DNA of 64,000 nt from Hymenobacter telluris (GTDB lineage Bacteria > Bacteroidota > Bacteroidia > Cytophagales > Hymenobacteraceae). Positions 1 through 9,500 of the stretch are shown here, one piece after another. Made by a program: the position numbers and the translations under genes. The stretch spans positions 111,760 through 175,759 of the forward strand of contig NZ_JAFLQZ010000012.1 in assembly GCF_017313265.1 (NCBI RefSeq). Reading direction: 5' to 3'. Within the stretch, counting starts at the first letter, position 1; each line of letters opens with the position of its first letter. The notes beneath the pieces are model-generated. The model did not search any database. It had not been told where the DNA came from and saw only the letters and a program-made list of their open reading frames with translations.

Positions 1-2007
1 CATGGGCAGGCTGGAGGTGCTTAGCTCGGGCTTGCCGTATTGGAAGGTGGTGTAGCTCAAGCCGTAGCCAAACGGGTAGAGCGGGTCGTTGCTCACATCC
101 ATATACCGCGACTTGTACTTGTCCAGCGCTACCCCGGCGTAGGGCCGACCGGTCATTTTGTGGTTGTAGTACAGCGGAATCTGCCCAACGTGCTGCGGGA
201 AGGTGGCCGTGAGTTTGCCCGATGGGTTGTAGGCCCCAAACAGGACATCGGCAATGGCATTACCGGCCTGAGAACCGGCAAACCAGGTTTCCAGGATGGC
301 ATCGGCGTTTTTGTCTTCCCAAGGCAGCGTCATGGGTCGGCCGCTCATCAGCACAATTACCAGCGGCTTGCCGGTTTTCTTGAGGGCCTTCAACAGCTCC
401 AACTGCTGGCCCGGCAGGCCAATGTCGGCGCGGCTGGCGGCCTCACCGGTCATGCCCTGGCTTTCGCCCACGGCGGCCACAATTACATCGGCACCCTGCG
501 CCACCTGCACCGCTTCCTGAATCATGGTTTCCGAGCTGCGCTTGTCCACGTTCAGCTCACCGCCGTGGGCGTTGAGGCGGGCAATCATCTGCTCGTCGTC
601 GGTGAAGTTGGCACCCTGCGCCGTCACGATTTTCACCGAGCTGCCCACCGCGTTTTTCATCCCCTGCTCCAACGAAACCGCCTGTTTCCAGTCGCCGGCG
701 CCGCTCCAAGAGCCTATCATATCGCGCTGGCGGGTGGCTAGCGGGCCAATCAGGGCAATAGTGCCGGTCTTTTTGAGGGGTAGCGCGTTGTTGCTGTTTT
801 TGAGGAGCACCATGCTTTTGCGGGCAATGTCGCGGGCATCGGCAATAAACTCCTTTTTCATCATGGTTTGCTTGGCGCGCTTCTCGTTGGTGTACAGGTA
901 GGGGTCCTGAAACAGCCCGAGCTTCCACTTTGCCTCCAGAATCCGGCGGCAGGCCACATCAATTTGCTCTTGCTTCACGGTGCCGTCCTTGAGGTTCTGG
1001 GCCAGATTCCGCAGGAAAATCTCCCCCACCATGTCCTGGTCGATGCCGGCGTTGAGGGCCAGCGCCGACACCTGCGCGTCGTTGCCCATACCGTGGGCGG
1101 TCATTTCGTTGATGGCAGTGTAGTCGGTGGCCACGAAGCCGTTGAAGCCCCACTGGGTACGCAGCAGGTCGGTCATCAGCCACTTGTTGCCGGTAGCCGG
1201 CACGCCGTTGATGTCGTTGAACGACGACATCATAGAGCCCGCGCCAGCCTCCACGGCGGCTTTGTAAGGCGGCAGGTACTCGTTGTACATGCGCACCAGG
1301 CTCATGTCGGTGGTGTTGTAGTCGCGGCCGGCTTCGGCGGCACCGTACAGCGCGAAGTGCTTCACGCAGGCCATGACGGTGTTGTTTTTCTTGAGGTCGT
1401 CGCCCTGGTAGCCGTGCACCATCACGCGGGCAATCTGAGAGCCCAAATACGGGTCTTCGCCCGAGCCTTCACTGATGCGGCCCCAACGCGGGTCGCGGGC
1501 AATGTCCACCATCGGCGAGTACACCCAATTGATACCATCGGCCGAGGCTTCTTCGGCGGCAATGCGGGCACTGCGCTCCATGGCCGTAAGGTCCCAGCTA
1601 GACGCCAGCCCCAGCGCAATGGGGAAGATGGTGCGGTGCCCGTGGATGACGTCGTAGCCGAAGATGAGCGGAATGTGCAGGCGGGTTTCCTTCACGGCCA
1701 TTTCCTGGAGCTTGCGGGCGGCGGTGGGCGTAAAGGTGTTCAGCACCGAGCCCACGTTGCCGCGCCTGATGCTGGCGTCCACGTCCTTGCTCACCACCGG
1801 CCCGGTCACGTCGAAGCCCACGGTAATCATGTTCAGCTGGCCGATTTTTTCTTCCAGCGTCATTTTCTGCATCAGGTCCGCAATGAACTTATCCATCTTG
1901 GGGTCCTGGGAAGCCGGCGAAACAGTGGTGGCCGTTTTTTGCGCCTGGGCCAGCGGCGTCAGCAGCCCCAGCGACAAAAGCAGAGCGGTTTGGAAAGCGT
2001 GTTTCAT
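1..2007 (-). CDS. bglX: GH3 beta-glucosidase, BglX-like (3' end outside window)
   Basis: Secreted glycoside hydrolase family 3 beta-glucosidase that would release glucose from the ends of beta-gluco-oligosaccharides. The ATG at 2007-2005 opens a signal peptide (MKHAFQTALLLSLGLL...AQAQ). The N-terminal TIM-barrel domain shows GYDVIHGHRT, DPRWGRISEG and VKHFALYGA. The expected nucleophile is Asp295 in GFVATDYTAI; GH3 proteins usually have SDW there, so TDY is a mild variation. The C-terminal alpha/beta domain follows (GPLATRQRDMIG) and the frame stays open to base 1, ending in the PFGYGLSYT region typical of BglX proteins, so the last part of the protein is missing. It is divergent from the sensor/regulator at 2568 and probably belongs to the same glucan utilization locus, finishing oligosaccharides made by the GH30 and GH5 enzymes. 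Family assignment is secure; BglX-type rests on domain order. Confidence 0.93.
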   Translation of the reverse strand, partial: MKHAFQTALLLSLGLLTPLAQAQKTATTVSPASQDPKMDKFIADLMQKMTLEEKIGQLNMITVGFDVTGPVVSKDVDASIRRGNVGSVLNTFTPTAARKLQEMAVKETRLHIPLIFGYDVIHGHRTIFPIALGLASSWDLTAMERSARIAAEEASADGINWVYSPMVDIARDPRWGRISEGSGEDPYLGSQIARVMVHGYQGDDLKKNNTVMACVKHFALYGAAEAGRDYNTTDMSLVRMYNEYLPPYKAAVEAGAGSMMSSFNDINGVPATGNKWLMTDLLRTQWGFNGFVATDYTAINEMTAHGMGNDAQVSALALNAGIDQDMVGEIFLRNLAQNLKDGTVKQEQIDVACRRILEAKWKLGLFQDPYLYTNEKRAKQTMMKKEFIADARDIARKSMVLLKNSNNALPLKKTGTIALIGPLATRQRDMIGSWSGAGDWKQAVSLEQGMKNAVGSSVKIVTAQGANFTDDEQMIARLNAHGGELNVDKRSSETMIQEAVQVAQGADVIVAAVGESQGMTGEAASRADIGLPGQQLELLKALKKTGKPLVIVLMSGRPMTLPWEDKNADAILETWFAGSQAGNAIADVLFGAYNPSGKLTATFPQHVGQIPLYYNHKMTGRPYAGVALDKYKSRYMDVSNDPLYPFGYGLSYTTFQYGKPELSTSSLPM

Positions 2008-2482
2008 GTGGGAATGAAAAAAAGAGTAGGGTAAAGCAGGTCGAGCAGCGGGCAACAAAACATTCTCACAACGCCGGCACCTAGGGCAACTCAGCAATAA
2101 CAGCCGCAGCCCGCAACAAGCCAGTACAGCCGGCGCGGCAGCATACGCCTGACAGACAAGGCCTTTAACGGCAGATTATGGTTAGGAGCAGCCGATTCAG
2201 CCGCGTTGTGGAAGTGCGAGGGGGAGCCTCCGGGCCCTGGTGGGCGCTAATGGAGCGTAGTAGGCGCGGCCCCCGCACCAACCAGGTGCAAGCACGGCGC
2301 CGCCAACGAAACTGTATAGCGCAGCAACGGCTGCATTTGTTGTTTCCGGCGCACAATACTACAAACCTTTCTGTTGTTGGGGAAGCGAATTTCTTACCTG
2401 CCTGGAATTCTACCGGTTTTCACTAGCACTATTGCTGCCATAGAGCCTTGCATGGTAGTCCCTTGGAAGCAGAAGCGTACCC
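2008..2482. other. Divergent intergenic region between bglX and the hybrid sensor
   Basis: About 475 bases between the bglX start and the promoter of the sensor gene. I see no convincing gene. Short reading frames on both strands have no ribosome-binding context or recognisable product. The bglX promoter must lie here on the minus strand, but no TAnnTTTG match stands out. Confidence 0.5.
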
Positions 2483-2514
2483 TTGACGCCCGGTGCGAAG
2501 TTGTGGTATCTTTG
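2483..2514 (+). promoter_or_regulatory. Bacteroidota-type promoter for the hybrid sensor gene
   Basis: TTG at 2483-2485, 21 bases of spacer, then TATCTTTG at 2507-2514, matching the Bacteroidota -33/-7 consensus (TTG ... TAnnTTTG). Transcription should start near 2520. The open frame can be traced back to a GTG at 2493, upstream of this site, so that start is ruled out and the downstream TTG at 2568 is favoured. Confidence 0.7.
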
Positions 2515-2567
2515 AACATGCAACACCGGCTCCATTCCGCAGGAGCTACCACCAAGCGTTTACTGAA

Positions 2568-5429
2568 TTGACTTCCTTTCATACTATCACCCGCCTGCTG
2601 CTGGTGCCAGTATTGGCACTGCTGGCAGGCTGTGCGCAGCCCCCTAAAGCGCCGGTGTACCGCATTGGATTCTCGCAGTGCAGCACCTCCGGGCCCTGGC
2701 GCCAGGCCATGCAGTCCGGCATGGAACGGGAGCTGAGCTTCCACCCCGAAGTGCAGTTCCGCATTACTGATGCCCACGACAACAGCCAGGTGCAGCAGGA
2801 GCAGATTCGGGAGCTGGTGCGCGGCGGCCTCGACCTGCTGATTGTGTCGCCGTACGAAGCCGGCCCCGTGACGCCCGCCGTGGAAGAAGCGTATAAGCAA
2901 GGGGTTCCGGTGGTATTGCTCGACCGGCGCACCACCTCGCCGAACTACTCGGCCTACGTGGGCGGCAACAACGTGGAAGTGGGCCAAACAGCGGCCCGCT
3001 ACGCCGCGCGGCTGTTGCAGCAGCACGGCAATGTGGTGGAAATTCTGGGTACGCCCGGCTCATCGGCCACCGCCGAGCGGCACCAGGGCTTCGTGCGGGG
3101 GTTGGTTGCGTATCCGGGGCTGCACTTAGTGGGCCAGGTAACCGGCGACTGGAAGGAAAAAACCTTGAAGCCGGCCCTCACCAAACTGCTGCAAGCGCAC
3201 CCCGAAGTATCCCTGGTGTTTGCGCACAACGACGCCATGGGCCGCGGTGCCCGCGAAGTCTGCCAGCAGCTGGGTATTAGCGGGCGGGTGCGCGTGATTG
3301 GGGTCGATGGGTTGTCGGGCCAGGGTGAAGGCATTGATTTGGTGCAGCGCAACGTGCTTGATGCCTCGGTGCTGTACTCGCCGGGCGGCGAAGAAGCCAT
3401 CCGAACGGCGCTGAAAATCCTGAACCGCCAGCCCTATAACCGCGAAAGTACCCTCGGCACCTTGGTTATTGACTCGACCAATGTGCTAACCATGCAGCAG
3501 CAAACCGAGAAGATGGTAAGCCAGCAGCACGACATCGAGCGGCAGCAGAGCTTGTTGCAGCGCCTGCGGGCCACCTACGCCAGCCAGCAAACCGTCCTCT
3601 ACGGCTTGCTGGCCACGCTGCTCGGCGCTGTGGTGCTCGGCGGCCTGGCCTGGAATTCGGCGCGTATCAACCGCCGCATCAATCACCAGCTAGCCCTCCA
3701 AAACGCGGAAAACGACAAGATTAACCGCCAGCTGGTAGCCCAAAACGCGGAAAACGACAAAATCAACCGGCAGCTGGTAGCCCAGAACGAGGAAATCAGT
3801 TCGCAGCGCAATCAACTGGAGAAGCTAGCCGAACAGTCGCGCGCCGATACCGAGGCCAAGCTGCGCTTCTTCACCAACTTCTCGCACGAGCTGCGCACCC
3901 CGCTCACCCTCATCATGGGGCCAGTGGAAGAGCTGCTCACCAGCAGCCCCGACCTCACCGCCGCCCAAAGTCAGGATTTGAAGCTGGTACGCCGTAACAC
4001 CCAGCGGCTGTTGCAGTTAGTGAATCAGCTCCTCGATTTCCGCAAAATTGAAGTCGGTAAAATGGCAGTGCGGGCCACTGAGGGCAACCTGTTAGCCTTC
4101 GTGCGCGAAATTGTGGACGCCTTCGAGAAGCCGGCGCAGCTACGGGGCATTCAGCTACGGTTTGTGGCCGCCGAGCCAGTACTTACGGCGTGGTTCGACG
4201 GCAACATTCTCGACAAGGTGTTTTTCAACTTGCTGAGTAACGCCCTGAAATTCACCCCCGACCAAGGCCAGATTACCGTCAGCCTGCAACCCGCCGACCA
4301 CGGCCGCACCCTGCGCGTGAGCATTGCCGATACCGGCCAGGGCATCAGTGAGCAGGACCGGGCGCACATTTTCGAGTGGTTTTACCAGGGCGACCAGGGC
4401 GCCGTAGCCAAAGGCTCCGGCATGGGCCTGGCGCTGGCTCAGGGCTTGGCGCGCCTGCATCAGGGGCAGCTCACGTTCAGCAGCCAACCGGGCCACGGCA
4501 CCACGTTCGTGGTGACGCTGCCGCGCGAAGTATCGGAAGAGTTGCGCTCCACCGAGCTGGCCCCTGCTCCCAGCTTCATGGTGGATGAACCCGACCCTAT
4601 TGCCGTTGATTTCGAGCTGGATACGCCTAACAACACCGCCGTTAGCTCCGATACCGGTTCTGAGACGCTGGTGCTGGTAATCGAGGACAATGCCGAAGTC
4701 AACGACTTTCTGGCCCGCAAGTTTCGGTCGGATTTTCGGGTGGAAACCGCCACCGACGGCCACACCGGCTTCCGTATGGCCACCGACCTGATTCCGGACC
4801 TGATAGTGTGCGACGTGATGATGCCGGGCCTGACCGGGCTGGAAGTGGTGGCCCAGCTCAAAGACGACTGGCGCACCTCCCACATTCCGGTGGTACTGCT
4901 CACGGCCCGCAACGCCCCGGAGCAGCAAGTGGAAGGCGTGCAGGCCGGGGCCGACCTCTACCTGACCAAGCCCTTCAACCCCACCTTTCTGCTGGAAAGT
5001 GTGCGCACCTTGCTGGCCAACCGGGCCAAGCAGCGCGAGCATTTCCGGCGTGAGCTGGCCGTGGATGCCGCCACCGTAGCTACCACCAATCCCGACCAGA
5101 AATTCCTGGCCGACCTCACGGCCATCATCGAAGCCAACCTCACCAAAACCGACCTCAACGTGGAGGACATTGCCCGCAGTTTGGGCATCTCGCGCATGCA
5201 GCTCTACCGCAAGGTGAAGGCCGTACTCGGCACCGGCGTCACCGACTTCATCCAGAGCTTGCGCCTCACCAAAGCCCGCGAAATGCTGCTCGACGACAGC
5301 CTCACCATTGCCGATGTGGCGTATGAACTGGGCTTCTCGTCGCCCTCTTATTTCTCTACCAGCTTCAAGGCCCGCTACCAGATTTCGCCGTCCGAGTTCC
5401 GGGCTTTGCACATCACGCCGCACCACTGA
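2568..5429 (+). CDS. Hybrid two-component sensor/regulator with periplasmic sugar-binding-like domain
   Basis: One-protein hybrid two-component system controlling the neighbouring glucan locus. Domains from the TTG start, 953 residues: a signal/lipobox-like N-terminus (LLLVPVLALLAGC); a periplasmic domain resembling type I sugar-binding proteins of the RbsB/LacI kind (YRIGFSQCSTSGPWRQ, VVLLDRRT, GVDGLSGQGEGI) to about residue 320; a membrane helix near 344-363; a coiled signalling helix with a repeated 14-residue unit near 371-412; a HisKA domain with phospho-acceptor His440 (SHELRTPLT); a HATPase domain (LLSNALKF near 553); a receiver domain with Asp749 (CDVMMPG); and a C-terminal AraC-type DNA-binding domain. 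The periplasmic-binding type of sensor is that of the Bacteroides fructose sensor BT1754, not the commoner beta-propeller type. The frame is open back to GTG 2493, but the promoter lies inside that stretch, so TTG 2568 is preferred. Start is the uncertain part. Confidence 0.9.
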   Translation: MTSFHTITRLLLVPVLALLAGCAQPPKAPVYRIGFSQCSTSGPWRQAMQSGMERELSFHPEVQFRITDAHDNSQVQQEQIRELVRGGLDLLIVSPYEAGPVTPAVEEAYKQGVPVVLLDRRTTSPNYSAYVGGNNVEVGQTAARYAARLLQQHGNVVEILGTPGSSATAERHQGFVRGLVAYPGLHLVGQVTGDWKEKTLKPALTKLLQAHPEVSLVFAHNDAMGRGAREVCQQLGISGRVRVIGVDGLSGQGEGIDLVQRNVLDASVLYSPGGEEAIRTALKILNRQPYNRESTLGTLVIDSTNVLTMQQQTEKMVSQQHDIERQQSLLQRLRATYASQQTVLYGLLATLLGAVVLGGLAWNSARINRRINHQLALQNAENDKINRQLVAQNAENDKINRQLVAQNEEISSQRNQLEKLAEQSRADTEAKLRFFTNFSHELRTPLTLIMGPVEELLTSSPDLTAAQSQDLKLVRRNTQRLLQLVNQLLDFRKIEVGKMAVRATEGNLLAFVREIVDAFEKPAQLRGIQLRFVAAEPVLTAWFDGNILDKVFFNLLSNALKFTPDQGQITVSLQPADHGRTLRVSIADTGQGISEQDRAHIFEWFYQGDQGAVAKGSGMGLALAQGLARLHQGQLTFSSQPGHGTTFVVTLPREVSEELRSTELAPAPSFMVDEPDPIAVDFELDTPNNTAVSSDTGSETLVLVIEDNAEVNDFLARKFRSDFRVETATDGHTGFRMATDLIPDLIVCDVMMPGLTGLEVVAQLKDDWRTSHIPVVLLTARNAPEQQVEGVQAGADLYLTKPFNPTFLLESVRTLLANRAKQREHFRRELAVDAATVATTNPDQKFLADLTAIIEANLTKTDLNVEDIARSLGISRMQLYRKVKAVLGTGVTDFIQSLRLTKAREMLLDDSLTIADVAYELGFSSPSYFSTSFKARYQISPSEFRALHITPHH

Positions 5430-5460
5430 AACAATACCATAAGCCGTGTAAGAAAAGTGA

Positions 5461-5492
5461 AACCGAATCTTATTTAGATCCGGTTTTTTATT
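5461..5492 (+). terminator. Rho-independent terminator after the hybrid sensor
   Basis: AACCGAATC and GATCCGGTT form a 9-bp stem with one mismatch around a 7-base loop. A T-rich run of TTTTTATTTTT follows. It lies 32 bases after the sensor stop and separates the regulator from the kinase-susCD-hydrolase block. Confidence 0.8.
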
Positions 5493-5611
5493 TTTATATT
5501 ACTTGACAATCAACTACTTATCCTTCGTGTTCGTTGCAGCACGGCGGTTGAAATAAATCAGTAAGTACTTGGCAAGCTGGCTGCGGAATTTTGTAGAAAC
5601 CGCCACCAGCC

Positions 5612-6490
5612 ATGACCTGCTCAGCGCCTATCATTTGCATCGGGGAATTCCTCTGGGACATGCTACCGACCGGTCGGCAGCCCGGTGGCGCGCCCTTTCA
5701 CGTGGCCGTGCAGCTGCAACAGTTGGGGCAAGCAACTCAACTGGTCAGCCGCGTCGGCGACGATGAGCTGGGTCAGGAGCTACTAGCCGTACTAGCAGGC
5801 CACGGCCTCGACAGCCAGCTAGTACAGCACAGCGCCAGCCACCTTACCGGCATGGTGAAAGTGAACCTGAGCCAAGGCCGCAAAATCTACAAAGTGGTGG
5901 AGCCCGTGGCCTGGGACTACCTTCAGCATACCGACCAACTTCGGGCGACAGTGGCCGGGTCACGTATGCTGGTGTACGGCTCGCTGGCGGCTCGTAGTGC
6001 TACCTCTCGCGAGACGCTGTATCGGCTGTTGCAGGTGGCCCCTTTCAAGGTGTTCGACGTGAAGCTGCGGCCGCCGCACTACTCCCGTACCGTGGTGAAG
6101 TACCTGCTGCGGCAAGCCGATTTGGTGAAGCTGAACCAACAGGAACTGGTGGAAATAATGGGTTGGCTACGGCAACCCGCCACCGAAGCTACCGCCCTGC
6201 CCTGGCTGGCCGCGCACTTCAAGCTGCAAGCCGTGTGCGTCACGAAAGGGGCCGCCGGTGCTAGCCTCTGGTACAATAATCAGCTGCTGGAGCAACCGGC
6301 TTTCCCAACCGCAACGCCCGACACGCTGGGTAGCAGCGACGCTTTTCTGGCGGCTCTGCTAGCTACCTGGCCCACCGATAACCCAGCCGAGGCCTTGCGG
6401 GCGGCCTGCCAAACTGCGGCCGCAGTTGCCACTGGGGCCAGCATTGCCCCTCCCCTCACCCCCACCAGTATCCACTCCCTAACACCCTGA
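5612..6490 (+). CDS. PfkB-family sugar kinase (fructokinase-like)
   Basis: A 292-residue ribokinase/PfkB-family kinase that would phosphorylate a monosaccharide with ATP in the cytoplasm. The N-terminal part has the sugar-binding signature CIGEFLWDMLPTGRQPGGAP, close to fructokinases. The C-terminal signature reads DTLGSSDAF where the family consensus is DTxGAGDxF. The catalytic Asp is kept, but both residues of the anion-hole pair before it are changed (AG to SS). It lies at the head of the susC/susD/hydrolase block and is probably co-transcribed or co-regulated with it. A kinase with this signature fits fructose better than glucose, which sits oddly with beta-glucanases. Substrate is unknown. 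Confidence 0.85.
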   Translation: MTCSAPIICIGEFLWDMLPTGRQPGGAPFHVAVQLQQLGQATQLVSRVGDDELGQELLAVLAGHGLDSQLVQHSASHLTGMVKVNLSQGRKIYKVVEPVAWDYLQHTDQLRATVAGSRMLVYGSLAARSATSRETLYRLLQVAPFKVFDVKLRPPHYSRTVVKYLLRQADLVKLNQQELVEIMGWLRQPATEATALPWLAAHFKLQAVCVTKGAAGASLWYNNQLLEQPAFPTATPDTLGSSDAFLAALLATWPTDNPAEALRAACQTAAAVATGASIAPPLTPTSIHSLTP

Positions 6491-6508
6491 CACTCCATTT
6501 GCTGCCTA

Positions 6509-6537
6509 CCACGCTGGCATTCTCCATTACAGCGTGG
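6509..6537 (+). other. Hairpin between kinase and susC
   Basis: CCACGCTG at 6509-6516 pairs perfectly with CAGCGTGG at 6530-6537 around a 13-base loop. There is no T-run, so it is not a standard terminator. It may partly limit read-through or stabilise the susC message. Confidence 0.4.
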
Positions 6538-6597
6538 CACGGTGGTATTGCTTGCCCATAGTTGCCTGCTCTCATTTCACATTAACCCACTTTACCC

Positions 6598-9500
6598 ATG
6601 CCGTTTTCACTACAATTCCCTCACGGCTCCCGGCCCCTCCGACGGCTGGTGCTGACTCCGGCAGTTGGCAGCATCTTGCTTTCGGGAGCCGCGCTGGCGC
6701 ACCCGGTTGCCAAGTCTGCCCCTCTTCTGCCCAACAGCCCCACCGCAGCCGCCAACAACTCGTTCAACGCCTTTTTAGTTGACAGCCCCGTTAGTGGCCG
6801 CATTGTAGATGCCAAGGGCGAAGGCCTGCCAGGCGTGACGGTGGTCGTAGATGGTACCACCCTCGGATCAGCTACCGATGCCAGCGGTAATTTCACCATC
6901 CCGAACGTACCAGCTGGTCCGCACACATTGGTTGTTTCGTCGGTTGGCTTCACCACCAAGCGCGTAGCCATTACGGTGGTAGAAGGCCAGCCAACACAGG
7001 TTGCCGCTACCACACTGAGCGAGGATACGCAGGCCCTGGACGAGGTAGTGGTGGTAGGGTACGGCTCTCAGAGCCGCCAGGAACTGACTACTTCGGTTAC
7101 GTCGGTGGGGGCGCAGCAACTGGCGCGCCAACCCGTAGCTGGTTTCGACCAGGCATTGCAGGGCCAGGCCCCCGGCGTGCAGGTAACGTCGCCGACTGGT
7201 GCGCCCGGCGCGGGCATCAACGTGCGGATTCGCGGCAATGCTTCCGTTAATCTTAACGGTTCTCCACTGTATGTAATTGACGGCGTACCGGTGTTACCAG
7301 CGTACGACCAGGAGCTGGCTGTAGGTGGGCAGCGGCCCAACCCGCTGAACGCTCTGAACCCAGCCGATATTGAAAGCATCGACGTACTGAAAGATGGTGC
7401 CGCCGCGGCTATTTACGGGTTGCGCGCCACCAACGGGGTAGTAGTTATTACCACGAAAAAGGGGAAACTGGGCAAGCCGCAGGTTGGTCTGAGCGTGTAC
7501 TATGGCAAGCAGACACTCCGCAAAAAGATTGACCTGCTCAACTCCCGGCAGTTTGCCGAGTACTACAACGAAGCCCTCGCCAACGCAGGCGGCACCCCAG
7601 CCTTCTCTAGCACACAGCTCGACAACTTACCTTTCGACACCGACTGGCAGGACGAAATCTACCGGACGGCAGCCATTCAGAGCTATCAGCTCAACCTCAG
7701 TGGCGCCACCGAACTGACGCGCTACTACGTTTCGGGTGGCTTTTTCAAGCAGGACGGCATTAGCCTGAATTCGGGCTTCGACCGGTATAACTTCAAGATC
7801 AACGTGGATCAGAAGCTCGGCCAACGCTTCCGGACCGGTACCAACCTGAACCTGAGCCGCACCAGTACCAATGGCTCGGTCCGCTCGGAGTTGGGCGCGG
7901 GCAATTCGGGCACGGTGTTGGGTGCCCTGGCTCAAATTCCAACCATTCCGGTGCGGACGTCTACGGGTGCCTACGGAGTCAATCCGTTTCAGGCCTTCGA
8001 CAACCCAGTAGGCAACCTGCTAGAAACGAGCAACATCGCCAATATCTACCAAGCCATTGGCAACGTGTACGGCGAGCTGGATATCATCAGCAATCTAACG
8101 CTGCGTAGCTCGCTGGGGATTGACTTCCGGACCCAGAACGAAAACGAATTTATCACCCGCGACTATCCGGGCACCTCAAACGCCGACCCTGCTACTCGCG
8201 GCAGCGGCCGTACCGGCAACAACCAGCAGGTAACTTGGCTGTGGGAGAACACCCTGACTTACCACCCCACCTTGGGCGAAAAGCACGACCTGACGCTGCT
8301 GGCCGGCCAGTCGATGCAGGAGTACGACCGGGTGACGTCGTCGGCCAGTGGCCGGGGCTACCCGTCCAACGCGGTACCGTATCTGGTGGCCGTGTCGCAG
8401 TTCAATAAACCCAGCAGTTTCCAGGATCAGTGGGGCTTGGTGAGCTACTTCGCCCGCGCTATTTACAACTACGACCGGCGGTACCTAGCAACCCTGAGCG
8501 TACGGGCCGATGGCAGCAGCCGTTTCTCCAACGACAATAAAATCGGCTACTTCCCGGCTCTGGGGTTGGGCTGGCGCATTTCCGAAGAATCGTTCTTCCC
8601 ACAAGCTGCCGCCCTCTCCGACCTGAAGCTGCGGGCCAGCGTAGGCGCCACTGGCAACCAGGAAATCTACACTTATGCCCGTTACTCACAGTATGCCACC
8701 GGCTACAACTATCAGAATGGCGGCAGCATTTTGGGCGGCATTGGCCCAAATGTCATTGGCAACCAAGATGTAAAATGGGAAACCACTTACCAGTACAATG
8801 GCGGTCTGGATTTGGGCATGTTTGAAAACCGCTTGACTTTCACGGCGGATGTGTACTTGAAAAAGACGTCTGATGTACTGACTAACGTGCCAATTCCACT
8901 CAGCACGGGTTCCCAAGACCTGAGCATTATTCAGAACGTTGGGAACATCGAAAACAAAGGGGTGGAGCTGGGTCTCGTTACAACCAATGTGCAGGCGCAG
9001 GACAACGGTTTCGGCTGGACCACCAACCTGAATTTCACCCTCAACCGCAACAAAGTAACCGACCTGGGGACCATCGTTAATGACCAGGGCGTAGGCGTAC
9101 CACGCACAATCATTGATGGCTCGCGCATTACGCAGGTAGGCGCCCCGCTGGGCTCGTTCTACGGTTACGTAACCGATGGTATCTTTCAGAGCCAGGACGA
9201 GGTTAGAGCCTCCGCTACCCAGCCCAATGCTGCCCCTGGCGATATTCGGTTCCGAGACCTGAATGGCGACGGCCAGATCAATGACCGGGACCGGACCATC
9301 ATTGGTAATCCCAACCCGAAATCTATTGCGGGTGTCACCAACAACTTCACCTACAAAGGACTGGAGCTGAGCGTGTTCTTCCAGGGCAGTTTCGGCAACG
9401 ACATCTACAACCAGAACCGCCAGACGCTGGAAGGCATGTCGGACCCGCTGAACCAGACCACCCGCGTGCTGGAACGCTGGACGCCTAACAACCGCGACAC

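Noticed and set aside
868..2034. Long plus-strand open frame (388 codons) over the GH3 gene
   Set aside because: Antisense shadow of the GH3 gene: the minus-strand product has all GH3 motifs, and this translation is rich in His, Gly and Val as expected from antisense of GC-rich codons.
2518..2571. 17-codon leader frame overlapping the TTG start of the hybrid sensor, possible leader peptide or frameshift
   Set aside because: Its ATG is only 4 bases behind the -7 element, at or before the expected transcription start, so it is probably not translated.
4155..5426. Minus-strand open frame of 423 codons over the hybrid sensor
   Set aside because: Antisense to HATPase, receiver and AraC domains; no recognisable domain.
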